A stretch of DNA of 64,000 bases from Xestospongia muta. Lineage: Eukaryota; Porifera; Demospongiae; Haplosclerida; Petrosiidae. This document shows positions 1 to 12,694 of this stretch, piece after piece. Position numbers and translations under genes: made by a program. The notes under the pieces were generated by a model. That model was not told where the DNA came from and made no database searches. It saw only the letters and a list, made by a program, of their open reading frames with translations. Location: the NCBI GenBank assembly GCA_963693285.1, contig OY848917.1:17159245-17223244 (forward strand), given 5' to 3'. Each line of letters opens with the position of its first letter. The first letter of the stretch is position 1.

Positions 1-2199
1 AAAATCCTTAAACAGTTATAATGATGTATCTTACATCATATTATAATTAGGAACATGATAATTCACAAAACATTTCAGAGTTAGGGTCAAGCCAAATTGA
101 ATCCAAGATGGCGTGTGCTATTAAATCCACTAAAATAATTCCAAATGTTTCCATGAAACAGGAATTTATTTGAGAGGTTGATGATTTGGTTACTCCCTAC
201 TTTGCATGCCTGTGTTTGACCAACTAGAACTATGACCTGTTATTTCTATCTGTCTACCTTATGTATTATTGTTCACTGATCATTTACTGGACTGGAGTAA
301 TGCATATGCTACTAATTGAAACTTGTACTGTTACTTGACTGACTCCATACTTTGTTGTGTATTAAAAGTGAGAAAATGTTTTAATTGGTAAAGCTCAAGC
401 TTGCACACAAGACTCTATAGCTTACTGATACATTGAATAATGGTGCAATCACTAGATGTCGTGAAATAGCTAGTGTGAAAGATAATAATTTTGATGATTG
501 ATATAATAAACACACTGATAATATATAATATTCATTGAAGTGAAGATAATGTGTTATCAGTTTATAAACAGTTTTATGTGCATTGTTTTTTTTATAATTT
601 ACATCCTTGTGTCAGTTATGTGTGTACAATAAAATGTCAGTGTTTATTTCTTGATGAAATATATATAGTCTTTTTGACTAGGCTGTATTAAGGGATGAGA
701 CAATAGTTTAGTCTCAAATACAGCCATATTCACAACTGAGTGAGTGGCATGCATATGAGAAATGTCAGTGTTGTGGTTTATTAAGTCATGGGTTAATTTT
801 TAATGACAAAGCATTTTAAATGGAAATAGCAGTAATAAAACCCTACACAGTAACTGTAAAAATATCATATGTCCGCAAGATTCATAATGTAATAAAATCA
901 TTTTCATAGCATATTTTGTAATATTTAAAAAATCCAGTTATAATTTTCCAAATACAAAAAATAAGCATGGATTTTCTGATACAGCAGTTCATTGAAGTTT
1001 AAGGTTTTGTTGACTCTCATAACTTTCTGATTTGTTTAACTTAATCATTACAGATTTCTCTGAAAAAACATACGTAATTTTAAGAGATCATAGTATTGTA
1101 CACATCTAAAGTTTCATAATTATTCATTCAAAATAAAGTTATTTATAAAAATACCTCACAACAACAGCTTTATTAATCAGCCATTTTTTAAATTTTTGTG
1201 ATGGGTATTCAATCAATAAAAGAGAGAGATGCCTGTTTCTATCCGTATTTTTATAATCATTATTACAAAAGGACCATCATCATAACTAAAATGATTAATT
1301 AAAGCATCATCAAGGTCTTCATAAATGAATAATAACACTTTTAATAAGAAAAAAATACTGTCAGTTTCCAACAAAATTAATGAAGTAAAAATATGTAAAA
1401 ATATAAAAAGGGAACCAGATGGCAAGAACTCTTTATAATAACATAAAAATGTTAGTTAAAAATTTTGACCCTGTAACCCCTATAATAACTCATATTATAT
1501 GAACACATTAATATTTACATATAAATTTCCTTTATTTGGTATCATTTGTTATAATTAAAGCATTCACTTTGTGACTTAACAGCTTTTGTGATACACTTCC
1601 AAAATAATTATACATACAAAATTTCTATATAATCTACTACAGAATTGATAGTTCATGTACTTCAACAAATGACTTCTCAAAAAGGACATGTGTGTGATAT
1701 GAGGAGTCAGGAGGACTGTCCTATTATAAATCCCATTGCAATAGTCCTCACATGTACATGTACAGGACAAACATCATGAATATTCTTGTCACTATGTAAT
1801 TATACTAATTAAATTTTGAGCTTCCGTTTTATAAAATTAGTTTCTTTAGGATCTTTTATTAACATAACTCTGGAGCTATTCATTGTCAATAAATTTCTCA
1901 ATTGCCATAATAACTTAAACCAAAGATCCATACAATTGTTGGTTTAAATTAGAATTATTCATATTTCTAAAAACCACAAATTAACTATATGAAGTCACAC
2001 ATACTAAGACTTACTGTATATTATCATATTAAGTAGCTATATTTACAGCATCAATATTGTGTATGTAGTAATTGTTATGATAGTTACTTGTTTATTGTTA
2101 TATTTATTTTTGTATCTTGTCAATAAACTATTTAAATCATATTCAGTGTTACATAGACTAGATCTATATCTTACAAATGACTTTATTTCCTTTCCATGT

Positions 2200-2349
2200 T
2201 ATCCTCATATACATGAGGGGGTGTTTATGTGAGACAAATAGATTACTTATAAAATTAATTATTTATAATTATTGTCAGTCGAAATCCTTCTCGCTAAACA
2301 TTCGCTACTCGTCACAATACTGGATTAACTACCAAGAGAAGCAAGAAAG
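2200..2349 (+). promoter_or_regulatory. Predicted promoter and non-coding 5' UTR exon of gene A
   Basis: A block GTCGAAA...TTCGCT...CGTCACAATACTGG followed by a purine-rich stretch ending AAGAAAG before GTATGA is retained upstream of genes A, B and C, while surrounding sequence drifts. The end at 2349 is a good splice donor, and the first coding exon has an acceptor at 6299 leaving a ten-base 5' leader before the ATG. I infer a leader exon joined across a ~3.95 kb intron. The AT-rich TTATAAAA-like sequence at about 2248 could serve as TATA box. No transcript evidence. Confidence 0.5.
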
Positions 2350-2585
2350 GTATGAAAGATATCTATGATAGTTATGTTTAACTTTGATAATTTAGTTATT
2401 GAGTTCATTTATAGACTTTAATAGATTAGTATTGACGTATATTATATATACTAGTTGTTTGCTATGAGCCACAAGATGAAATAGATTTTTCAAATACCAA
2501 ATTTGTCTTCACAACAAGTTAATATATCATTATGATTTAACAACGACTATTATAATAACAAACTTTTTTGACTAACATTATTGCA

Positions 2586-2630
<45 letters not shown>
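2586..2630. repeat. (TA)n microsatellite
   Basis: About 22 TA dinucleotides in intron 1 of gene A. The same site in copy 2 (12668) and gene C (30523) is shorter. Confidence 0.95.
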
Positions 2631-2631
<1 letters not shown>

Positions 2632-3649
2632 GGAGTATTGATCTTTAGTTATCAACACATTATATTACCATACAGTATATCCTGTTATACATAATACAGG
2701 TACTATGAGCATGAATCAAGTATAAGATTTAGACTTCATAGAACTTTTATGTTACAGTTCAGACACAATAGTATTTGTCTGTCACCTGAGGTTGTGAGGT
2801 GATAACATTATGGGCTCAGATACTATACTATATATATATTATTATATTAGTCTGGATAGCTAATTATACTAATTAGATTTGAGGTTACCACTTTAATTGG
2901 TTCCCTTGGAAACTTTTATTGGCAACATTCTAAGTAGGTATATAACACCAATCATATTGTATATATAGTCTCTAAAGTTATTATGATAGTTAGTGTTTAT
3001 ATGTTTATATCTTGTCAATAAACTACTTAGATCATATTCAGTAGTACATTGACTAGATCATAACAAGCCTATATCTTGTAAATGACTTCCATTTCCTTTC
3101 AATATTATATCTAATATACATGAGGGGGTGTATGACATGAGACAAATAGATTATAAAATTAATAATTATTTATAATTGTTGTCCATTTCACTAAATTTAA
3201 ATATATCCTGTTAATATAGGAACTCTGAGCATGAATCAAGTAATCTTACCATTGTTATTAGTTTAGATGTTATAGACCATTTATATGATACAGTAGTATT
3301 TATTTGTTAGCTGAGGTCATTGATAATGTGATGTACATAACTTTATGAGTTCAGATACCATACTAAGTATTACCATAATAGTGTGGATAGATTTGATGTC
3401 TCCACTCAATAGTTGGTTTCTTTAGGAACTTTTATTAACATTAATCTAGAGATGTTCATTGTAAGTCACGTTTGGTAAGCCATAAAAACTTGCAACAACA
3501 AACTGCTCATGTATATTAGAGTCACATTCCTCAAAATCACAAAATAAAATGAATGAATCTTTCATTTGTAAATATTTATACTCACAAAATTCCCAAATTT
3601 ATGATAAATGAACATATCAAGTAGCTATAGTATAATATCAATCATATTG

Positions 3650-6240
3650 TATATTTAGGATCTTTATAGTATAGATGTGGCAGTATTGTATATGCTGTAC
3701 TAGGCAAACTGTGCTATATGTAAACTTATATATGTAAGTGTTGTCATTTTTATACCATTATCACTTAAATGGCTTTGTTGATCACTATTAGTCACTATAA
3801 ATCATCTAAAACACTGTTCCATTCTCTGGCTATACAGGATATATTGCACTCTGGGTGATATCAAGATACTCATAAAGCACTCTGCTTCATACTGTATGAG
3901 TATCTTAACCACACCCCTCATACAATATATCCCATATAGTACTCAGAACAATGTTTTACTTATTATGTAAAGCTAACATTAGGATAGTTACTTTATACGT
4001 TTTATTTTTTATACTTGTACCTTGTAATTAAACTACTTAGAACATATTGATGATGTCATTAAGTACTTAACAACAACCTATCATAGCTGCTAACACTAAT
4101 ACAATATATTATAATGTATATTATACAACAAACAGCTTGTTTGTCTATCTAGTTTTTAAAAAATATTGCTAAGTATACATAGTATAAAATTACTTTATGT
4201 ATACTGATAAACTGGATGAATTAAAGATATGGTTTTAGATTTAGAGGATAGACTTTTATAGTACAATTATATCATAACATATACTAGTTACTAGCAGACA
4301 CTATGATGTGGTAACTTTGTTGACTAAACTACCATACAAATGTTACTATAGTAGATTAGGTCATGTATAATTAGATTTGAGGATTTCTCTTTGTAGTTGG
4401 AACGTTTATAAAATAGATATCTTATAATAACAGACATCAATTTAACTGTGTAATCTCTAAAGTTATTATAATGACAATTATTATAAAGTGTTTATATCAT
4501 ATCAGGAAACTATGTAGATTGACACTATATTCCCAGTATGTCAACTTGAAAACTCACAATAGTTATTTTACCAATGTATTATCTGATTATTTGTACTATA
4601 TCAGATTTATACATTTTAGTACAGGATTTAGCTAAATGTTGTTGGTTTCTGGAAAAGTAATACTAGATCACTTATTATATGACCAATAACTCTAAACATT
4701 TGATAGCATATGATAGTATCATATTGTGTATTTAGGATCTTTAGAATATGGATGTGGTAGGCTCAGAAGGATAAGTATGAAGTTTAAGTTAGTAGCCTGA
4801 CCTTATATTTAGTTGTGTTTTATTATTAAAAATGACCCAAAAAATTAATTCATTTGTCGTTGAAGGAAACAAACTCTTTAGCTATTTCTAATAATTTTTT
4901 TGTAATCAGTACAGTCCTTATATGTATGTAACAACATGACATGGTTTAGTCGTTCTTGTGTGATAGTACTTTATAGGTAAATTTTTTAGTCGGCCTAAGG
5001 TTTAAAAAGTGTATTAATACATACAAATTAATATAATAACCAATTCAGTCAAGAGGTTCTTGTGTACATAGTCTTGAGTGCAAGCCGGGGGGGCTTAGCC
5101 CCCTGATTTTGAAGTTGGTGGTTTCAGCCCCCCTACCCCCCCTTTTCTACCCCTATAGTGGTAGTACTCTACTGTGTATATGCTGTATTAGGCAATCTGT
5201 ACTATATGTAAACTTATATATACATTGTAGGTGTCATAATTTTTATATCACCATCACTTAAAGAATTATGACTTTTCTCTATGGTTTTGTTGAGCACTAT
5301 TAGTCACTATAAATCATCTAAAACACTGTTCCATTCTCTGGCTATACAGGATATATTGCACTCTGGGTGATATCAAGATACTCATAGAGCACTTTGCTTT
5401 ATGCTGTATGAGTATCTTAACCACACCCCTCATACAATATATCCCATATAGCACTCAGAACATGTTTTAATTATTATGTAAAGCTAACATTAGGATAGTT
5501 ATTTTATACGTTTTATTTTTTATACTTGTATCTTGTGATTAAACTACTTAGAACATATTGATGATGTCATTAAGTACTTAACAACAACCTATCATATCTC
5601 CTAACAGTAATACAATATATTATAATGTATATTATACAACAAACAGCTTGTTTGTCTATCTAGTTTTTAAAAAATATTGCTAAGTATACATAGTATAAAA
5701 TTACTTTATGTATACTGATAAACTGGATGAATTAAAGATATGGTTTTAGATTTAGAGGTTAGACTTTTATAGTACAATTATATCATGACATATACTAGTT
5801 ACTAGCAGACACTATGATGTGGTAACTTTGTTGACTAAACTACCATACAAATGTTACTATAGTAGATTAGGTCATGTATAATTAGATTTGAGGATTTCTC
5901 TTTGAAGTTGGAACATTTATCAGATAAAATATTTTATAATAACAGACATCAATTTAACTGTGTAATCTCTAATGTTATTATAATGACAACTATTATATAG
6001 TGTTTATATCTAGTACCAGTAAACTACATAGATTAACACTATATTCCCAGTATGTCAACTTGAAAACTCACAATAGTTATTTTACCAATGTATTATCTGA
6101 TTATTTGTACTATATCAGATTTATACATTTTGGTACATGATTTAGCTAAATGTTTTGGTTATGTCCATATATTGAATAAGTAACATTCTGTGAAAGTAAT
6201 ACTAGATCACTTATTACATGACCAATAACTCTAAACATTT
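3650..6240. repeat. Internal direct repeat of about 1.5 kb in intron 1 of gene A
   Basis: Sequence 3650-4735 recurs at about 5160-6240 (offset about 1508) with few changes. Each half contains an imperfect fold-back (3833-3950 and 5340-5455) in which GATATATTGCACTCTGGGTG and GATACTCATA on one arm pair with TATGAGTATC and CACCCCTCATACAATATATC on the other, like a small MITE. Copy 2 of the 10-kb unit holds the same pair at about 13530-14480 and 14910-15990. Confidence 0.85.
5084..5145. repeat. GC-rich hairpin island
   Basis: GGGGGGGCTTAGCCCCCT forms a near-perfect short hairpin and is followed by C-runs, in sequence that is otherwise about two thirds AT. The same island occurs at about 14829-14885 in the second unit. 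The G and C runs could also form quadruplex or i-motif structures. Possibly the end of a short interspersed element. Confidence 0.7.
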
Positions 6241-6309
6241 GATAGTATATCTAAATATTTTATAATTATGTAACACTGTTATGTCACTATGATGTTTAGG
6301 TCAATCATT

Positions 6310-8247
6310 ATGGCTAGTACATCTATACTGATCTTCCTACTCCTATCATCAGTAATGGTAATTTATAGTTACAATTAATACATTACTATGTCATACATTT
6401 AAACAGTAGTAATTTTGTCACAGTAGAATAGTATTATTAAGCCTTTCATAATAATTATGTTCTATATTATTTCTACTACTTTGTTCATTATATAGATATC
6501 ATATGCTGATTGGACACTTTGTGTTAGACTTAAGTCATATAGTAATCCTATAAGAGTGTATGGTACTACATTCAGTCGATATTGTTGTTGTACATGTCCT
6601 TCCACCTGTTGTAGTTCAAATGTTTATAGCCTCAATTGTAACAATGGTGGATGTAATACTAGAATTCTTATATGTGCTAATCAAGGGAGTACTGCTAAGT
6701 CCTGTGTATATTCTAATATTATTCACAGTGATACAGTTAAATTTGGTCAAGGAAATGTTGAAGGTGGTCTGACTAATCCAGTTAAAATAAATGTATCAGG
6801 ACCATTACTTAATGTGAGTTTGTAAAATAAAAATAATGACTAGTAAATTTAACAGCTTCACGTAATGATAGTAACTACAATCATAAAAGGTTAATGTAGA
6901 ATACCAACATTGTATATATTGTTTTTATTACTACAGACTGATGTACACGTCAAAATTGAAGTCCTTGATGACAATGGAGAAAGCTCAACTGTTAATCCAT
7001 CTCGCATTCTTAACACTCAACCTAAGCTGTCACCTCAAGTATCTGATACTTTTAGTTCTGACAAAACAGTCAATGAAGGTGGTAGCAATGTTATATCATT
7101 ATCATATGCTACTAGAATAAAGTGTGCTACAAACTACTATCAGTCAAACTGTTCTGTGTACTGTATACCAACTTGTGATAATACTGGACATTATACTTGT
7201 GATACTAATGGTAACAAGATCTGTTTACCTGGTTATACTAATACAAGTAACAACTGTCTTGATGGTATGTCATATTAAATATAATTGAGATATATTTAAT
7301 GATGGAAAATTGATTACTGCAATAATAATGTCTTGTAATAAAAAAATTACATATCTTAATTTAATAGACTTAGGAAGTGGTTAACATTGATATTTTTTGT
7401 GATTTATAACCTTAAACATTTGAAAGTTAGCATTTCAATTAATACAAAATGATTAATAATTGTTATTTGAGATTTAAACATTACTGTACAGCTTTTACTT
7501 TTAAATATATATTTGTGTTAATATATATTTGTTGATAGATAATGCTCCAGTAATAATTTACAATAATTTGTCATTATTAGGTGTAAAATCTTGCAAAGAA
7601 GGTTGTCATTTAATTGGTGGCTATTGTAATAAACCTGGACAATGTCAATGTAATAGTGGTTGGTCAGGTACTAACTGTAGTGTTCCTGAGTGTCCTAATG
7701 AGTGTCAAAATGGTGCTTGTAATGTACCTAATAACTGTGTCTGTAATGATGGATGGAGTGGAGTGAACTGCACTCAACCAGTATGTCATCAGGAATGTAA
7801 TCCAAATGGAGGACAATGTACAGCACCTGATACATGTACATGTAATGCTGAGTGGACTGGTGGACTCTGTGATGTTCCTGTGTCAACTCAATTTGGTATG
7901 GCTTTTATTTAATTTCACCAAAAGTAATTCCTCTAAGCTATTGAGTTTTCACTTGATCTGATATACCCTTTTCTGTTCTGTAACTCATCATATTAACCTT
8001 TACTGTTTTACAAACATATCATGACAAGAGATGCTTTCCTTTTTGCATTGTATATATACTTAATTGAATTTTATTATAATTGTCTCAGGTTGTGCAATCA
8101 TTGTCTAAATTGAGCACACATGTTAAATACTTAATAATATTGATATGTATCACTTTCACTTGTCTTTTTATGTTAGGAGGAGGTACAGGAGAAGTAACAC
8201 TATCATGTGTTAATAATTGCTACTGTTATAATGACACAAAAAAATGA
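6310..8247 (+). CDS. Gene A: secreted DSL-domain Notch-ligand-like protein, 3 EGF repeats (5 exons)
   Basis: Exons 6310-6357, 6496-6813, 6937-7264, 7581-7895 and 8177-8247 join in frame (1080 nt, 359 residues), all with GT-AG borders. Exon 1 is a hydrophobic signal peptide (MASTSILIFLLLSSVM). Exon 2 starts YADWTLCVRL and carries a Cys-rich core (RYCCCTCPSTCC) in the place of the MNNL domain of Notch ligands. Exon 3 ends in a DSL domain: CATNYYQSNC, GHYTCDTNGNKICLPGY, final Cys. Exon 4 encodes three EGF repeats of the C-x3-C-x6-C type without calcium-binding residues. Exon 5 is a short tail (GGGTGEVTLSCVNN...) with no membrane segment, so the product should be secreted. The DSL domain has an extra Cys (PTCDNTGHY, where gene C has PTNDNTGHY). 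The TGA stop overlaps an AATAAA signal at 8247, so the 3' UTR is probably very short. Role as Notch agonist or antagonist is inferred from domains. Confidence 0.88.
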
Positions 8248-8269
8248 ATAAAGAAGGATCATTTTTGGA

Positions 8270-9305
8270 GTTGTACATTATAGTGTTAGGCATGTAATAT
8301 TTTGTAGTGACAAGCCATAATCGTAATATAATAATTTTTGAATACATGCATTCAACATATTTGTGAACAGTGTTTTCAATTTAATCAACAATTTAGATAT
8401 CTTTCTACAATTATAATAAACAATTGTCCATAAAACTTCAACCAGATATCATCTCAATTTTGCTTAGACTCTAATGGTACTCAAGCAATAATAGATACTC
8501 TAATGAACCAGGCATATTTTGGTGTATATGTGATGCTCAATACATGACGATGATAGGACTGTTTTTGCGTCTATTGAATTATTGATATATTATTATACAA
8601 CAATTTAAAATAATGACACCAGTGGTTAATCTATTGAAGCTAATGGAATACTCTGAAATCATTGTAATACACAAAACAATCATTACCCAACTACCAAAAT
8701 CCAACTATATAGGTTATGAAAATATAGATATGAATGACCTTCAGTTACTCTCAAATGCTCTATATGGGTGCTTTCTGCTTTTCTATTGATGATTATATTG
8801 ATATTACAGACATTACATTAGTTATAATGAGTCATCAAAAATAGTGAAACATCTACAATAACATCAATAAATCAAATCCTTTATTTGTATCCTCCATATC
8901 CAGTAATTGTAATGAAATCAGCATTGAAGACAGCATTGACGTTTAATCTTACAACAATGTTACATAAATTGTTTACATTTTGCATCCTGACAATTGGATG
9001 AAAGCAAAATAAGATAAAGTTAAAAGTGTTTATAGATTTTTTTATTTATCAAGTAACAAGATTACTGTGGCATAACCCTTAATGTGACAATGACATTTAC
9101 GTTTATTTATCTGGTGTTAATTTATCAGGCGTAATTATTCTAGAATATCTAATCAATCTTTATGCATACATACATTATGTCCATGTTCTAATAATTCCAA
9201 ATAATTTATATGCATTTGTTTTATAATGTCTCTTTATGAGCTATTGTCATCAACAGATGTCTCAACTGATGGCTGTATGTTTATATTGAAAGTTATTTGA
9301 CCTTT
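8270..9305. other. Spacer without recognised genes
   Basis: AT-rich sequence between gene A and the decayed DSL/EGF fragment. Open frames are short and none resembles a known family. It is kept in copy 2 (about 18000-19325), where extra sequence has been gained near 18640-18940. Confidence 0.6.
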
Positions 9306-9329
9306 GTAGCTCTGATGATAATACTATAT

Positions 9330-9923
9330 TTGTGATACTAATAGTGACAAGATCTGTTTGCCTGGCTATGACAATACAAGTAGCAACTGTCTTGATGGTA
9401 TTTGTTTTTAAATATTGATATTTAGTTTTACTAATATTTTTTGTCTTATCATTATTATGAATTTACTTATATATTGGTAAATTTTGTTGTGTTAATTCAC
9501 TTTACTAAGGGAGTGTTTTACTTCTAAACATTTGTTTATTTAATAACATAATTACTTTGAAACTAATTTTTAAAATACACAACTTTAAATTTCTATAATG
9601 TTTATTTTTTTTTGTTTGGAATTAATTTTTTTATCATTAATAGGTGCAATAATTTGCAGAGAAGGTTGTCATCCAGTTGGAGGCTATTGTGAACATTCTG
9701 GAGAATGTCAATGTCACAGTGGTTGGTCTGGTACTAACTGCAGTATGCCAGTGTTGTGTCAAAATTGTGTTAGTGTTTGCAAAGATGGATGGAATGGAGT
9801 GAACTGTACTTCACCAGTATATCATCAGAAATGTAATCCAACTGGAGGACAATGTACAGCACCTGATACATGTACATGTAATGCTAAGTGGACTGGTGGA
9901 CTCTGTGATGTTCCAATATGTCA
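9330..9923 (+). pseudogene. Decayed DSL end plus three-EGF exon (copy 1)
   Basis: At 9330-9398 only the last third of a DSL exon is left (CDTNSDKICLPGYDNTSSNC) with its donor. An EGF exon begins at 9644 after TTAATAG (AIICREGCHPVGGYC...). Its middle EGF repeat has lost residues (VLCQNCVSVCKDGWNG), one Cys of the third repeat is now Tyr (PVYHQKC), and a deletion between two TCA motifs removed the splice donor that copy 2 keeps at 19950. It has no signal or MNNL exon of its own. It could still act as an alternative EGF exon for gene A in copy 2-like form, but in this copy the missing donor argues against that. Confidence 0.75.
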
Positions 9924-12282
9924 TTTTAAATACTTTTTGTTTGATTACTTAATAAAAACATACATAATATTGTTTTCAGTATATACAATTTAGTTATCGA
10001 CTTCTTTATTTCTACTAAGTGCTTGTAGTATTGTCAAACTATGATTTCTTTTGTTGTCAAAGGATAAACTTAAACAATAAATAAAATCCTTAAACAGTTA
10101 TAATGATGTATCTTACATCATATTATCATTAGGAACATGATAATTCACAAAACATTTCAGAGTTAGGGTCAAGCCAAATTGAATCCAAGATGGCGTGTGC
10201 TATTAAATCCACTAAAATAATTCCAAATGTTTCCATGAAACAGGAATTTATTTGAGAGGTTGATGATTTGGTTACTCCCTACTTTGCATGCCTGTGTTTG
10301 ACCAACTAGAACTATGACCTGTTATTTCTATCTGTCTACCTTATGTATTATTGTTCACTGATCATTTACTGGACTGGAGTAATGCATATGCTACTAATTG
10401 AAACTTGTACTGTTACTTGACTGACTCCATACTTTGTTGTGTATTAAAAGTGAGAAAATGTTTTAATTGGTAAAGCTCAAGCTTGCACACAAGACTCTAT
10501 AGCTTACTGATACATTGAATAATGGTGCAATCACTAGATGTCGTGAAATAGCTAGTGTGAAAGATAATAATTTTGATGATTGATATAATAAACACACTGA
10601 TAATATATAATATTCATTGAAGTGAAGATAATGTGTTATCAGTTTATAAACAGTTTTATGTGCATTGTTTTTTTTATAATTTACATCCTTGTGTCAGTTA
10701 TGTGTGTACAATAAAATGTCAGTGTTTATTTCTTGATGAAATATATATAGTCTTTTTGACTAGGCTGTATTAAGGGATGAGACAATAGTTTAGTCTCAAA
10801 TACAGCCATATTCACAACTGAGTGAGTGGCATGCATATGAGAAATGTCAGTGTTGTGGTTTATTAAGTCATGGGTTAATTTTTAATGACAAAGCATTTCA
10901 AATGGAAATAGCAGTAATAAAACCCTACACAGTAACTGTAAAAATATCATATGTCCGCAAGATTCATAATGTAATAAAATCATTTTCATAGCATATTTTG
11001 TAATATTTAAAAAATCCAGTTATAATTTTCCAAATACAAAAAATAAGCATGGATTTTCTGATACAGCAGTTCATTGAAGTTTAAGGTTTTGTTGACTCTC
11101 ATAACTTTCTGATTTGTTTAACTTAATCATTACAGATTTCTCTGAAAAAACATACGTAATTTTAAGAGATCATAGTATTGTACACATCTAAAGTTTCATA
11201 ATTATTCATTCAAAATAAAGTTATTTATAAAAATACCTCACAACAACAGCTTTATTAATCAGCCATTTTTTAAATTTTTGTGATGGGTATTCAATCAATA
11301 AAAGAGAGAGATGCCTGTTTCTATCCGTATTTTTATAATCATTATTACAAAAGGACCATCATCATAACTAAAATGATTAATTAAAGCATCATCAAGGTCT
11401 TCATAAATGAATAATAACACTTTTAATAAGAAAAAAATACTGTCAGTTTCCAACAAAATTAATGAAGTAAAAATATGTAAAAATATAAAAAGGGAACCAG
11501 ATGGCAAGAACTCTTTATAATAACATAAAAATGTTAGTTAAAAATTTTGACCCTGTAACCCCTATAATAACTCATATTATATGAACACATTAATATTTAC
11601 ATATAAATTTCCTTTATTTGGTATCATTTGTTATAATTAAAGCATTCACTTTGTGACTTAACAGCTTTTGTGATACACTTCCAAAATAATTATACATACA
11701 AAATTTCTATATAATCTACTACAGAATTGATAGTTCATGTACTTCAACAAATGACTTCTCAAAAAGGACATGTGTGTGATATGAGGAGTCAGGAGGACTG
11801 TCCTATTATAAATCCCATTGCAATAGTCCTCACATGTACATGTACAGGACAAACATCATGAATATTCTTGTCACTATGTAATTATACTAATTAAATTTTG
11901 AGCTTCCGTTTTATAAAATTAGTTTCTTTAGGATCTTTTATTAACATAACTCTGGAGCTATTCATTGTCAATAAATTTCTCAATTGCCATAATAACTTAA
12001 ACCAAAGATCCATAAAATTGTTGGTTTAAATTAGAATTATTCATATTTCTCAAAACCACAAATTAATTATATGAAGTCACACATACTAAGACTTACTGTA
12101 TATTGCCATATTAAGTAGCTATATTTACAGCATCAATATTGTGTATGTAGTAATTGTTATGATAGTTACTTGTTTATGCTTATATTTATTTTTGTATCTT
12201 GTCAATAAACTATTTAAATCATATTCAGTGTTACATAGACTAGATCTATATCTTACAAATGACTTTATTTCCTTTCCATGTT

Positions 12283-12431
12283 ATCCTCATATACATGAGG
12301 GGGTGTTTATGTGAGACAAATAGATTACTTATAAAATTAATTATTTATAATTATTGTCAGTCGAAATCCTTCTCGCTAAACATTCGCTGTTCGTCACATT
12401 ACTGGATTAACTACCAAGAGAAGCAAGAAAG
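12283..12431 (+). promoter_or_regulatory. Predicted promoter and 5' UTR exon of gene B
   Basis: Same element as at 2200-2349; the leader exon ends at 12431 before GTATGA. A few substitutions (TTCGCTGTTCGTCACATTACTGG) match or differ from the gene C version at 30240. The matching acceptor lies directly before gene B's start codon. Confidence 0.5.
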
Positions 12432-12667
12432 GTATGAAAGATGTCTATGATAGTTATGTTTAACTTTGATAATTTAGTTATTGAGTTCATTTGTAGACTT
12501 TAATAGATTAGTATTGACGTATATTATATATACTAGTTGTTTGCTATGATACACAAGATGAAATAGATTTTTCAAATACCAAATTTGTCTTCACAACAAG
12601 TCAATATATCATTATGATTTAACAATGACTATTATAATAACGAACTTTTTTGACTAACTTTATTGCA

Positions 12668-12694
12668 GTATATATATATATATATATATATATA
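12668..12694. repeat. (TA)n microsatellite
   Basis: Shorter allele of the microsatellite at 2586 in the first unit. Confidence 0.9.

Larger units (their letters stand above)
1..10082. repeat. 10-kb tandem segmental duplication, copy 1
   Basis: The first bases of the window recur at 10083 with an offset of 10082, and the match continues, nearly base for base over the first ~2.9 kb and with small indels afterwards, through a whole gene (gene A versus gene B) to the unit end. The unit includes promoter and 5' UTR exon, a repeat-rich first intron, the secreted ligand gene and a decayed second gene. The left edge lies outside the window. Confidence 0.93.

Noticed and set aside
1213..1770. Minus-strand ORFs of 70 and 64 residues, identical at 11295-11852
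   Set aside because: Identity only reflects the recent 10-kb duplication; no codon-type substitution pattern, no domain, and the more diverged third copy does not keep them.
6560..6772. Alternative-frame ORF over the MNNL-like exon (VLHSVDIVVVHVLPP...)
   Set aside because: Shadow frame; it recurs in other copies only because the exon is conserved, and it has no splice support.
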